In this document: one piece after another, positions 36,184-44,639 of the stretch
Numbering within the stretch: position 1 is the first letter of the stretch
How the letters are laid out: each line of letters starts with the position of its first letter
Assembly (NCBI RefSeq): GCF_000970085.1
Contig: NZ_CP009506.1
Location: 3,658,001 to 3,722,000, forward strand
Length of the DNA stretch: 64,000 nucleotides
Direction: 5' to 3'
DNA from: Methanosarcina siciliae T4/M
GTDB taxonomy: Archaea; Halobacteriota; Methanosarcinia; Methanosarcinales; Methanosarcinaceae
The notes under the pieces: model-generated
The model's input: the letters and a program-made list of their open reading frames with translations, nothing else
What the model was told of the DNA's origin: nothing
Database searches by the model: none
Position numbers and translations under genes: made by a program

Positions 36184-37680
36184 ATGAGGACGAACAAAAG
36201 TTATCTATGGCTTGCTCTGCTTTTTGTAGGGGTTATGGCCACCGCCGCAGCATTTGCTTATCCCGACTCTACCGAAGAAACGGTTCAGGCTGATGAGCAG
36301 GAAATAGCTGTGAATGGAATTGAGTCTTCTTCCAGTGTAATCACAAAGGTAGAACCTTCAAATCCTCTGGAATTTCTTACCGCCGGAGCCGCAGTTACCG
36401 ATGCTGCCACCGAGGTTACGGTTTACAATGATAATCTTGCCCTCGTGAAAGAACGCAGGTCACTCAACTTGAAGACAGGGGTCAACAGCGTTGAGTATAC
36501 GGATGTTGCGGCTCTCATTGACCCTACCTCGGTCATGTTTGAGGATACAAAAAATAAAAACACTGCAGTGCTTGAACAAAACTATGAGTATGACCTGGTA
36601 AGCAGTTACAAGCTGCTGGATAAATTCCTGGGAAAGGAAATCACTGCAACTGAAAAGGAAGGGGAGACCTATACGGGCACGCTTCTCAGCCATGACGGAG
36701 GAGTTGTGCTCCAGTTAAGCGACGGAAATGTTGTAAGCCTTTCCGAAGTCTCCAAATTCGAGTTTCCTGACTCTGCAGGGCTGCTTACAAAGCCGACCCT
36801 GGTCTGGCAGGTTTATTCCCCTGTGGCAGGCAGCCGGGATGTCCTCACTTCTTATCTTACTAGCGGTATGAACTGGAATGCGGACTACATCGTAAAGACG
36901 AATGCGGACGATACAAAAGCTGATATCCAGGGCTGGGTCAGTATTGACAACGGGGCAGGAACCACCTATGAGAATGCCCGATTGAAGCTCGTTGCAGGGG
37001 AAGTCCATCGTACAGCTGTATCGAAAACAAGCTATGATTATGCAGTTGATGAAGCAGTACCGATGTCCTCTGATGGAGGCGGGGGCTTTGTTGAAGAAAC
37101 CCTCTTTGAGTACCACCTTTATACCCTTGAAAGACCGGCTACCCTGAAAAATAACCAGGTCAAGCAGATTTCCCTGCTCTCTGCGGATTCCGTGCCCGTG
37201 GAAAAGGAACTTATCTTTGACGTTTCAAAAAGCGAGAATGTCCAGGCAGTCCTGAACCTCGAGAATTCAAAGGAAAAGGGTCTCGGAATGCCTCTCCCCG
37301 CCGGAGTTATGAGGGTCTACAAAAGCGATTCCGACGGGCAGCTCCAGTTCCTCGGAGAGGACAGTATAGACCACACCCCTAAAGACGAGGATGTCAAAGT
37401 TGTTGTCGGAAATTCCTTTGATGTTACTGCCACCAGAACCCAGACCGACTATGACAAGGTAAGCAATGATGTCCGGCGGCAAAGTTATGAAATTGAATTA
37501 AAGAACCATAAGTCCGAAGCCCAGACAGTCAGGATTGTGGAACATTTCTATGGTGACTGGGAAATTATCACAAGTTCCGATAGTTCTGAAAAGACGGATG
37601 CTTACACTGTCGAATGGGAAGTAACCGTGCCATCGGATGGGTCGAAAAAAATTACTTTCACAGTGGAATACAGATATTGA
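36184..37680 (+). CDS. Secreted DUF4139-domain protein
   Basis: 498 residues. An N-terminal signal (about 8-24, LALLFVGVMATAAAFAYP) precedes a conserved region with TEVTVYNDNLALVKERRSLNL (about 77-97). This opens the mucoidy-inhibitor-like DUF4139 fold seen in exported proteins. Later parts are LTSGMNWNADYIVKTN (about 225-240), a beta-rich domain, and a C-terminal immunoglobulin-like strand set (RQSYEIELKNHKSEAQTVRIVEHFYGDW). There is no membrane anchor at the C-terminus. Function not known for any archaeal member to my knowledge; the surface location is well supported. Confidence 0.8.
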   Translation: MRTNKSYLWLALLFVGVMATAAAFAYPDSTEETVQADEQEIAVNGIESSSSVITKVEPSNPLEFLTAGAAVTDAATEVTVYNDNLALVKERRSLNLKTGVNSVEYTDVAALIDPTSVMFEDTKNKNTAVLEQNYEYDLVSSYKLLDKFLGKEITATEKEGETYTGTLLSHDGGVVLQLSDGNVVSLSEVSKFEFPDSAGLLTKPTLVWQVYSPVAGSRDVLTSYLTSGMNWNADYIVKTNADDTKADIQGWVSIDNGAGTTYENARLKLVAGEVHRTAVSKTSYDYAVDEAVPMSSDGGGGFVEETLFEYHLYTLERPATLKNNQVKQISLLSADSVPVEKELIFDVSKSENVQAVLNLENSKEKGLGMPLPAGVMRVYKSDSDGQLQFLGEDSIDHTPKDEDVKVVVGNSFDVTATRTQTDYDKVSNDVRRQSYEIELKNHKSEAQTVRIVEHFYGDWEIITSSDSSEKTDAYTVEWEVTVPSDGSKKITFTVEYRY

Positions 37681-37760
37681 GTTTCCACAGCTATTAAATC
37701 CTGACTCAATATACTGAAAATATCCGGGGTCCCAACCGGATGAAAAATTTTTGAGAAATT

Positions 37761-37788
37761 AATTAAGAGGGTTTATACCTTCTTAATT
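37761..37788. terminator. Hairpin after the DUF4139 gene
   Basis: AATTAAGAGGGT and ACCTTCTTAATT (37761-37788) form a near-perfect stem about 80 bases past the stop. Confidence 0.55.
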
Positions 37789-37931
37789 AGCTTCCTTAGT
37801 TCGGTGTGATAATTTTGATTTTCGTATTCTTTTTACCGACTAATTTGATAATCTCGTATGAAGATTATTCACGATTGAAGGCATCGGTTTTTCGAAAACC
37901 TCTGCGAAGGCAGAGTACATAATTAACTCCT

Positions 37932-39023
37932 TCATTGGGGGTTTAATATCGAGTCGAGTTCCTCCTCACTCAATTCATAATAATAGAATGTCGAATAAAA
38001 CTTTCTTGTCTCTTCATTCATATCCAGGTCTTCGAATAGTTCGGGATGGATCATTTTTGCCGACCAAAGTGTTTGCAGCGCTGTTTCTGCGCTTCTTACT
38101 CCCCACAGGTAAACGCCTTTTGGATTGACATATATCTTCCCGGTTTTAACCGCGGAGATATCCTGATACTGATCGTTTGTCAGCAGTTCCTCCCTGGTCT
38201 TGCTGTCCCTTGTTATTATGATATCGGGATTCTGCGCAATCAGATCTTCCATGGAGATAGTGCCGCGTTCTTTGACTCCGGCTTCGGCCGCAACATTTAT
38301 TCCTCCGGCATTTTCAATCCATGAGGTAGTGATCGAACCGATCCCCTCAGTGGAAAGAATATCCGCTCCGGCAACGAATACTTTTACTTTTTCTTCATCA
38401 GTAAGGTTTTTTGTTCTTTCCGTAACATAATTTAAATTCCCGTCATAATAATTGCAGAATTCCTCAGCTTTTTTATATTCTTCTTCTCCAAACAGGTCGC
38501 CTACAAGCAAAACCTCTGTTTTGATGTCTTCCGGACTCTGGTTTCTTATGTCCAGATCAACAAGTCCGTATTCTTCGGCATCATCAAGATTTCCGATGAT
38601 AACATCCGGATCTAATTTGACCAATTCTTCAAAGTTGACATCCTGGCCTGTAACAAAGATAGTTTCTACTTCAGTAATTCGGGGATATATCTTTACGAAC
38701 ATTTCATTCTGTTGAACGACAGAAGCTGTTCCGACCAGTTTGTCAGCGCCTCCGACCATAAACACGATCTGATTTCCAGCTCCGTTTGCTGCTACGCTTT
38801 TTACTTCCTTTGGAATTGTCCACACCACTCCGTCCATATCCGTTATGGTTCTGGTTTCCGCCTCCGCAGCGGTTCCCTGCACAGTGCTTTTTACGGTAGG
38901 TGTTTCGGCTGATGTTTCTACCACATCATTTGCTTGCTGTAAACATCCGCTTATCAGCAGTCCGGACAGCAAAATAAGCAGAACTAACGTTATTTTTATT
39001 GCTTTCATACTAAATTTCTCCAT
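37932..39023 (-). CDS. Metal-complex ABC transporter binding lipoprotein, second copy
   Basis: 363 residues. The signal ends with lipobox LLISGC (Cys 27). The mature part is a class III periplasmic-binding-protein fold: ITDMDGVVWTIPKEVKSVAANGAGNQIVFMVGGADKLVGT, LVKLDPDVIIG near 150, MEDLIAQNPDIIITRDSKT near 270, and KTGKIYVNPKGVYLWGVRSAE near 305. Relatives carry siderophores, cobalamin, haem or molybdate/tungstate. It is the last gene of the leftward importer unit whose promoter carries the two nitrogenase-island motifs. The ligand is unknown; a metal needed for or sensed by alternative nitrogenase is plausible. Confidence 0.85.
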   Translation of the reverse strand: MEKFSMKAIKITLVLLILLSGLLISGCLQQANDVVETSAETPTVKSTVQGTAAEAETRTITDMDGVVWTIPKEVKSVAANGAGNQIVFMVGGADKLVGTASVVQQNEMFVKIYPRITEVETIFVTGQDVNFEELVKLDPDVIIGNLDDAEEYGLVDLDIRNQSPEDIKTEVLLVGDLFGEEEYKKAEEFCNYYDGNLNYVTERTKNLTDEEKVKVFVAGADILSTEGIGSITTSWIENAGGINVAAEAGVKERGTISMEDLIAQNPDIIITRDSKTREELLTNDQYQDISAVKTGKIYVNPKGVYLWGVRSAETALQTLWSAKMIHPELFEDLDMNEETRKFYSTFYYYELSEEELDSILNPQ

Positions 39024-39077
39024 GATGATTATTGATAATCGTAGTTTGCAGTTCTCCTGTGTGGCATAAATTGAACA

Positions 39078-39860
39078 TCAGCTCAACATCGGAATACAGG
39101 TTTTAATTGAATTGCCATTTTTGCCAGTAACACTTGCAACCATTATGTCCACTCCATATGTGGAGCGCAGGTTGTTTTCGGTTACTATTTCGTGAGCAGC
39201 TCCAATTTCAAAGAGCCCGTTTCTTTGTAAAAGCGCTACTTTTGTCGAGCAGAGAAAAGCGTGATCCGGAGAATGTGATGTCATTATCACACCCAGGCCC
39301 GTCTTTGCCAGAGCAACTATTCTTTCCAGGACCCTGACCTGATTGCCGTAATCGAGGTTTGAAGTGGGTTCGTCCATAAACAAAATTTTTGGTTGTTGGG
39401 TAAGGGCTCTTGCAATAAGGACCATCTGCCTTTCCCCCCCGCTGATATCCGTATACACTTTATCCTTCAGGTATGTAATTCCCAACAAATCCAGATTCTC
39501 TTCCGCAACTGCAGTGTCTTTTTTTGTCGGGGACGCACAGGCGCCCAAGTATGGCGTTCGTCCCATAAGCACAACCTCTAAAACGGTAAACGGAAATGGG
39601 GGAGTATGGGCCTGCGGGACATACCCTATTACCTTTGCAAAGTCTTTTTTTGACCATTTCTTCACGTTTTTCCCGTCCAGGAGAATGTCACCGCTTTGAA
39701 GTTCCAGAAGGCCCAAAATAGTTTTGAACAGGGTTGTTTTCCCCACACCGTTCGGACCCAGAAGGCACATAATTTCCCCGGATTTGATTTTCATGGAAAT
39801 ATTGCTGATAATTGTTTTTTTCCCATAACCACAACTGGCATTGACAACTTTCAGTTCCAT
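39078..39860 (-). CDS. Metal-complex ABC importer ATPase (FecE/BtuD/MolC type)
   Basis: 260 residues. Walker A GPNGVGKTT (35-43), Q-loop GYVPQAHTPPFPFTVLEVVLMGRTPYL (the FecE/BtuD pattern), signature DISGGERQMVLIARAL near 138, Walker B KILFMDEPTSNLD near 158, and H-loop MTSHSPDHA. The C-terminus is short, with no regulatory domain. Start overlaps the end of the permease gene by 10 bases. With the permease and lipoproteins it forms a type II importer. Confidence 0.92.
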   Translation of the reverse strand: MELKVVNASCGYGKKTIISNISMKIKSGEIMCLLGPNGVGKTTLFKTILGLLELQSGDILLDGKNVKKWSKKDFAKVIGYVPQAHTPPFPFTVLEVVLMGRTPYLGACASPTKKDTAVAEENLDLLGITYLKDKVYTDISGGERQMVLIARALTQQPKILFMDEPTSNLDYGNQVRVLERIVALAKTGLGVIMTSHSPDHAFLCSTKVALLQRNGLFEIGAAHEIVTENNLRSTYGVDIMVASVTGKNGNSIKTCIPMLS

Positions 39861-40894
39861 TTTGCTTTCCTCCTTTCTTTTAGTAGAAGATACAGAAAAA
39901 ACGGCGCTCCTAAAAGTGCTGTTAATATTCCCAGCGGTATCTCTGCCGAGAAAGCGTTTCGTGCAACGTCATCAACAATCAACAGAAACGAACCGCCCAC
40001 AAGCATGGATGCGAAAAGAAGGTGTTTGTAATTGGGTCCGACAAACTGCCTTGCGATATGAGGAACGATAAGCCCTATCCAGCCAATCATGCCGCTTATC
40101 GAAACGGATGATGCGACAAGTAGCGTGGAAGAAAAAATAATTATTGACCTCACTTTTTTCGTATCCACTCCCATCGCCTGTGCCTCTTCATCCCCGAAGG
40201 CTAAAACGTTCAGTTTCCATCTTAATAATAATAGGGGGATCATGCCCAATACGGTCGGGATCAACAAAATGAGGACATCTTTTCTTGTTATCGATGCCAG
40301 ACTTCCCATTAGCCAGAACGTTATGGCAGGTAGCTTTTCGTCCGTATCGGCAACATATTTCGTCATTGAGATAAATGCGGAGAACATTGTCGAAACAACC
40401 ATTCCGGTCAAAACCATTGTTAGGGTCGCATTATCTCCATGCCCGACAATTTTACTGATGGTGTAGCTGAGTAGAACGGCTCCGAGTCCGAATAATAATG
40501 AAGACATCTGTATGCCGGCAGTTCCAGATGAAAGTAATATTGCTACTGCTGCTCCAAATCCAGCTCCATGTGACGCTCCCAGGATGTCCGGAGATACCAT
40601 TGGATTTTTAAACATTCCCTGATACGCGGCTCCTGCAGTAGCCAGATTGGCACCGATAAGGATCGCGGCAATTATCCTTGGCAGTCTAACCTTGAACAGA
40701 ATCGTGTCAGCCGTATCAGGCAAAGTGTAATCAACATTTGTAATTTTGCCTGCCACTGCCATTATTAGCTGGCTTGGGGTAATCGTGTATCTTCCTATAT
40801 ATACAGAAATGAAAAATGTTAAGATAAGTACTATCGCCAGAAGTGTCAGTACAGATATCTCAAATTCTTTTTTATTTCGCAAAAAAAATTCCAT
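39851..40894 (-). CDS. Metal-complex ABC importer permease (FecCD/BtuC/MolB type)
   Basis: 347 residues with about ten TM helices. Family landmarks are RLPRIIAAILIGANLATAGAAYQGMFKNPMVSPDILGASHGAGFGAA, described as residues 70-116, and the C-terminal ATPase-contact region GLIVPHIARQFVGPNYK near 288. A second conserved segment near 235 (GDEEAQAMGVDTKKVR) is the coupling helix. An AGGAGG ribosome site lies directly before the ATG at 40894, 175 bases after the upstream lipoprotein gene. Confidence 0.92.
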   Translation of the reverse strand: MEFFLRNKKEFEISVLTLLAIVLILTFFISVYIGRYTITPSQLIMAVAGKITNVDYTLPDTADTILFKVRLPRIIAAILIGANLATAGAAYQGMFKNPMVSPDILGASHGAGFGAAVAILLSSGTAGIQMSSLLFGLGAVLLSYTISKIVGHGDNATLTMVLTGMVVSTMFSAFISMTKYVADTDEKLPAITFWLMGSLASITRKDVLILLIPTVLGMIPLLLLRWKLNVLAFGDEEAQAMGVDTKKVRSIIIFSSTLLVASSVSISGMIGWIGLIVPHIARQFVGPNYKHLLFASMLVGGSFLLIVDDVARNAFSAEIPLGILTALLGAPFFLYLLLKERRKAKWN

Positions 40895-41068
40895 TACTAT
40901 GCAACCTCCTGACCTGAAGACCTCGTTTGTCGGACATGGTATTATGGAATCTGCTGCCGCAATGGATATTTCCGATAGCGTCGGTTTCTACATGAGTTCC
41001 GGTATATAAGGATCCAAAGAACCCGGTATCCTAGGTCAAAACCGGAAATTTTCCCTTCTCGCTCATGT

Positions 41069-42160
41069 TCAGGCCTCTGCTGCAGGGTTAAGGAGCATAT
41101 CCAGTTCTTTATCCGTAAGCTCGTAGTGGAAGAATTCCGAATAGAACTCACGGGTCAGCCCGGAGAGGTCCATATCTGCAAAAAGGTCCGGATACAGCAT
41201 TTTTGCAGTCCAGGCAGTCCCTATTATGAGGTGAGGACCCTGGGGCCTATCGATCCAGCAGAAAGGATTCTGAGGGGCAAGGTATACCCGTTTGTTCCGG
41301 ACAGCATCCACATTTTCCCATAGGGAGTCAGAATATACGGATGCGTAGAACTGCGGATTGGAAGTGATGATTACCTCGGGGTTCCAGTCCATGACCTGTT
41401 CTATTGAAACCTGGGTCATGCCGCTTCCTGATTTGAGGGGGCAGTCGGCAACGTTGAGGCCCCCGCAGATATCAATGAGCTGGGAGTGGGGGGAACCTGA
41501 AGGGTCGGTCATCAGGCCTTTCGGGCCTTCGGCATAGTAAACCCGTACTTTTTCATCATCGGGAGTATCTTTAACAGTGCTGTTGATCTCGTTGAGGATT
41601 GAACTGCGGAACTCGATCAGTTTCTCTGCCCTGGCTTCACAGTCAAGCAGCTTGCCCGTATATTCGATAGTGGGGTCGGATTGCGTCACAAAGAGAATAG
41701 AATCATTAATAGCCACCACCGGGATGCTGCCGAGACTTTCCTGCCTGCGTTCTATGGCTTCATTGACTTGACCGTCCGTGGAGGTGCTTTCAATAACAAT
41801 GTCAGGATGCATTTCAATAATGGTTTCATAATTTCCGGTTTTTGATCCTAACCAGTTTCCTATTACAGGCAGATTTGAGTAATTTTCATCCATGCAGGGT
41901 TGGGTGAGATTTTGTTTGGAGTTCCAGCCCGCAAGTTTATCCGGGGCGAGCATATACACAAGGATAGTGGAAGGCGAAGAAGTGCCTATAGTCGAAGATA
42001 TTTCCGCAGGTACGGTTAACTGCCTGCCCAGCATATCGGTGATCTGCACAGTGCTTGAGTTCGGAACGGCCTGTTGATCTGAATTTTCTGCACATCCACC
42101 GAATGCAACAACTAGAACCAGAAAATAAAATATCAATATTATACCTATTTTTCCACCCAT
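41069..42160 (-). CDS. Metal-complex ABC transporter binding lipoprotein, promoter-proximal
   Basis: 363 residues from the ATG at 42160, which has AGGT just upstream; a TTG 15 bases earlier is an alternative. Lipobox VVAFGGC sets the mature N-terminal Cys near residue 23. The fold is a class III binding protein: ITDMLGRQLTVPAEI, ETIIEMHPDIVIES near 125, VSIEQVMDWNPEVIITSNP near 270, and a C-terminus MLYPDLFADMDLSGLTREFYSEFFHYEL like other FecB/BtuF/MolA proteins. It is the first gene of the importer operon. The operon promoter at 42320-42365 has both motifs of the nitrogenase promoters, so import of a metal oxyanion or chelate (Mo, V or W) is my leading inference. Confidence 0.86.
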   Translation of the reverse strand: MGGKIGIILIFYFLVLVVAFGGCAENSDQQAVPNSSTVQITDMLGRQLTVPAEISSTIGTSSPSTILVYMLAPDKLAGWNSKQNLTQPCMDENYSNLPVIGNWLGSKTGNYETIIEMHPDIVIESTSTDGQVNEAIERRQESLGSIPVVAINDSILFVTQSDPTIEYTGKLLDCEARAEKLIEFRSSILNEINSTVKDTPDDEKVRVYYAEGPKGLMTDPSGSPHSQLIDICGGLNVADCPLKSGSGMTQVSIEQVMDWNPEVIITSNPQFYASVYSDSLWENVDAVRNKRVYLAPQNPFCWIDRPQGPHLIIGTAWTAKMLYPDLFADMDLSGLTREFYSEFFHYELTDKELDMLLNPAAEA

Positions 42161-42193
42161 AGAAATACCTGACAAACTTTTGAGTATATAGTC

Positions 42194-42366
42194 GTTATGT
42201 TATGATGAACATAATGTAAATCGATGTCCTATCTTATGAGAAATTGAAAAACGCTATTGGACATGCTTATTTAATAATTCCTGCGTTTTTGTGGCATTTT
42301 TCGAATTTTCACGCTTTTTATAACATAGGAAAACGGTTACCTATTTCCTAGTAATCATATAAATAC
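42194..42366 (-). promoter_or_regulatory. Importer promoter: TATA, motif A and motif B
   Basis: On the minus strand a TATA-like TATTTATATG (42356-42365) is followed by motif A, AGGAAA-N11-TTTCCT, at 42327-42349. Motif B, GTTATGT-N8-ACATAAT, lies in the leader at 42194-42215, 34 bases before the start codon at 42160. The same A-then-B order occurs at the anfH, anfI1 and vnfH promoters. Confidence 0.75.
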
Positions 42367-42426
42367 CTTATTATTTATGGGAACTCGAATACTCTACAAA
42401 CATTATCACTGAATATGCGCGTATCT

Positions 42427-43029
42427 TTTCCATGGAAGACAACTAATTCATCTTGTGCCACACAACAATATTTTTCAAAAAGCGGAGTTCAATAAAAAAA
42501 CGGTTGTAGTGTACGATCCTGAATGCAACCAGGTGCGTGAGCACGGAAAACTTGCCAGGAAAATTCTTGAAAATGATATGTTTATGATCCAAAATCACTA
42601 AGCATGGATCAGCTAAAAAAACGCCCCACAAGTGTTATTTTTCCATATGTTGTTCCGATGAACTATGTATGGCACAACGGTTCTGTTTATTTTCATGGCA
42701 TGGGTTCGGGTAAAAAAGAAGATCTTCTTTCCCAAAATCCACCTGTTTGTTTCACAATATATAGGGAACAGGGTACAGTGACAGATCCGGTTCCCTGCCA
42801 TGTTGATACTTCATACATGAGCGTAATGATTTTTGGAAAAGCTGAAAAGATGAGTGACAGGGAAGAAGCTGCTGAAGTCCTCCAGAAACTGGTTGACAAA
42901 TATATGCCGAAGTACTACAGTAACCCCTTAAGCAGCACCTTTATTGAGAGGTATAAATCTTCACTTGATGGGAATGCAGTTTCGGTTTATCGGATAACGC
43001 CACAGGGAATGATAGCCAAAGAAAATTAG
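42427..43029 (+). pseudogene. Truncated nifH fused to a truncated flavin-binding protein gene
   Basis: From about 42427 the DNA aligns with the last quarter of anfH (LIHLVPHNNIFQKAEFNKKT, then DPECNQ ... KILENDMF). One base is missing near 42597, giving an early stop (IQNH*). Six codons after MDQL the match jumps to the interior of the downstream flavoprotein of 48470 (FPYVVPMNYVWHNGSVYFHG), which continues to its normal end at 43029. A deletion has therefore fused a nifH tail to a flavoprotein lacking its first 40 or so residues. An ATG-initiated open frame from 42604 exists only because of the NifH Met codon. It is a relic of a duplicate nifH-flavoprotein pair. Confidence 0.88.
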
Positions 43030-43218
43030 TCTGTTGGATTCACAATCAAGAAAACAAATTTTAATAAAACCGAACTGGTTAATCCCACATTTGTGAAGCT
43101 TGTACTATTTTCATAAGGGATAAAGGAAGCTACCTTCAATCAGATATGAAAGCTCTATGCGAGTTGTTGAAGATTAACCAGAGAGTCTTGATCTTATTTG
43201 TTTCAGTTTAAAAGTATG

Positions 43219-43309
43219 GGACTTACGCAGTTGGAAAACCAATCAATTTTAACTGAAACATCTGGAGACAGTTTTTAATTTCAGTGCCCTTTCTCAAGTA
43301 CGTAAGTCC
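43219..43309. mobile_element. MITE-like element, 91 bp
   Basis: GGACTTACGCAGTTGGAAA (43219-43237) is inversely repeated as TTTCTCAAGTACGTAAGTCC (43290-43309), matching at most positions, with 52 bases between and no coding capacity. The GGACTTACG end resembles insertion-sequence termini, so it is probably a non-autonomous derivative. Confidence 0.65.
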
Positions 43310-43317
43310 TGTGTATT

Positions 43318-43351
43318 TTTGCCGGATTTGATCCTTTGCCGGATTTGATCC
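43318..43351. repeat. Perfect 17-bp tandem duplication
   Basis: TTTGCCGGATTTGATCC at 43318-43334 and 43335-43351. Confidence 0.9.
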
Positions 43352-43399
43352 GTAGTCCATCTTGTAATTTTACAAACTATTTATTATTTTTTAATTACA

Positions 43400-43774
43400 T
43401 CAGGTTCCATTAGTTTCATTAGTTACGGTTGCATTTTCAGGTATTGAATTATTTATGAGATCGGTCAACTTAGAAAAATCCACAAAATTTGAAGGAGAAA
43501 CAGGACCATTTGTTGAATTTAATTTATTATTCATGAGATTGATTATCTCAGAAATATTCTCAAGATCTGAAGAAGAAACAGAACTATTTGTTGAATTTCC
43601 TGTCGTATTCCCATCAGTTGCGTTTCCTATAATTTCGTCCCAATCTATGTTTTCCCAATTCTGCTGCATATCCTCTGGTATATTCCATGCAGCAAGTGCA
43701 TTCCCTGTTAATGCTACACAAAGTAACATCCCTACAAATAGGGATAGTGCCTTTGTTCCTTTATATTTACTCAT
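43400..43774 (-). CDS. Small secreted Asn/Ser/Thr-rich protein
   Basis: 124 residues. The signal peptide (about 7-29) ends ALTGNALAA; the mature chain is acidic and short. It contains about nine NxS/T sequons (NAT, NTT, NST, NSS, NIS, NST, NAT, NET, NGT), so it could be densely N-glycosylated. Two similar blocks (SSSDLENISEIINLMNNKLN and SNFVDFSKLTDLINNSIP) hint at an internal duplication. There is no anchor and no recognised family. It stands alone between MITE-like elements. Confidence 0.65.
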   Translation of the reverse strand: MSKYKGTKALSLFVGMLLCVALTGNALAAWNIPEDMQQNWENIDWDEIIGNATDGNTTGNSTNSSVSSSDLENISEIINLMNNKLNSTNGPVSPSNFVDFSKLTDLINNSIPENATVTNETNGT

Positions 43775-43999
43775 ACTTTTTACCCCCGTATCAAATTTAG
43801 TTACTATAACTTAAGTTATAATTTTACATTTTTTAGTGAAATAGTTCAGTCAGAAACAAACCGAGTACGACTATATTACACTCAAATCCGACTATTAAAT
43901 CACCGAAACGACTTTAAAAACTCACAATTAACTATTAGAGTTCAAGTAATATATTATATAGAGAAACATGGATTAGAAATGAAAATTTTTATTAAATAG

Positions 44000-44050
44000 A
44001 GGAACTTCATCAATATAGGAACTTCATCAATATAGGAACTTCATCAATAT
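44000..44050. repeat. Three perfect 17-bp tandem repeats
   Basis: AGGAACTTCATCAATAT occurs three times from 44000, with a fourth degenerate copy (AGAAAATTCATCAAAT) after it. Confidence 0.92.
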
Positions 44051-44152
44051 AGAAAATTCATCAAATAATTACACGAAAATAAATTAGTCTGGACTTACAT
44101 ACTTAAAAGACTAAATAATGAACGATAGATATTGATGTCAAAAACGTGATTT

Positions 44153-44285
44153 AGAGCTTATCCGAAAAGTGGTCGCCTGCTATAACTTTTACAATATGCG
44201 GTATGCAAAAACGGAATGGATGCCCTAATCCTATAGACCTTACAACTTTTACAACATGCAGTTATTGACTTTTCGGATAGGCTCT
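44153..44285. mobile_element. MITE-like element, 133 bp
   Basis: AGAGCTTATCCGAAAAGT (44153-44170) is inversely repeated as ACTTTTCGGATAGGCTCT (44268-44285) with one mismatch. The interior holds two direct copies of ACTTTTACAAYATGCRGT and no ORF. The GAGCCTATCCGAAAAGT end looks like an insertion-sequence terminus, so this is probably a non-autonomous derivative. Confidence 0.75.
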
Positions 44286-44309
44286 TAGACTGTTGAAGGC
44301 TTAATACAT

Positions 44310-44639
44310 ATGATTTTTCAGTTCAACCGCATTCCTGTCATTTTTAATAGCAGTTTTCTACCCTCTGCCTTCAATGCGTACCGCAGCCATGCCTTTCGCG
44401 TTGCAAACTTTATTTTCAAAACGGCTCAGGACTTTCCATTCCCCTCCGTCTTCCTCATATGTTACAATGAATCCCGGTTCAAATCACCGGTGCAACGATC
44501 TGCTCTATTCGCATACAATCCTGTAGAGTGTTAATTCTACAATCAAAGGAATATAATCGTTTGCGACAGCGTGAACATACCCAGTCACTACGGGGTGCGC
44601 CACTACAACTTTGATTTTACTGTAATACTCTAGATGTAA
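44310..44639 (-). pseudogene. Possible remnant of a coding sequence
   Basis: On the minus strand two stretches read like protein but sit in different frames: YYSKIKVVVAHPVVTGYVHA with VANDYIPLIVELTL (about 44528-44625), and FIVTYEEDGGEWKVLSRF with ENKVCNAKGMAAVRIEGRG (about 44370-44480), separated by stops. No family was recognised. It may equally be chance; kept because the two segments have sensible codon composition. Confidence 0.3.

Larger units (their letters stand above)
43030..43399. other. Intergenic region with a short mobile-element relic
   Basis: Holds a 91-bp element with terminal inverted repeats (43219-43309) and a 17-bp tandem duplication (43318-43351). No gene seen. Confidence 0.6.
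43800..44309. other. Intergenic region with tandem repeats and a MITE
   Basis: AT-rich. It contains a 17-bp triple repeat (44000-44050) and a 133-bp inverted-repeat element (44153-44285). Confidence 0.6.

Noticed and set aside
42604..43029. Intact 141-residue flavoprotein gene
   Set aside because: Its first residues (MDQLKK) are the NifH C-terminus, and it lacks the N-terminal part of the flavin fold present in the copy at 48470, so it is part of a fusion pseudogene.
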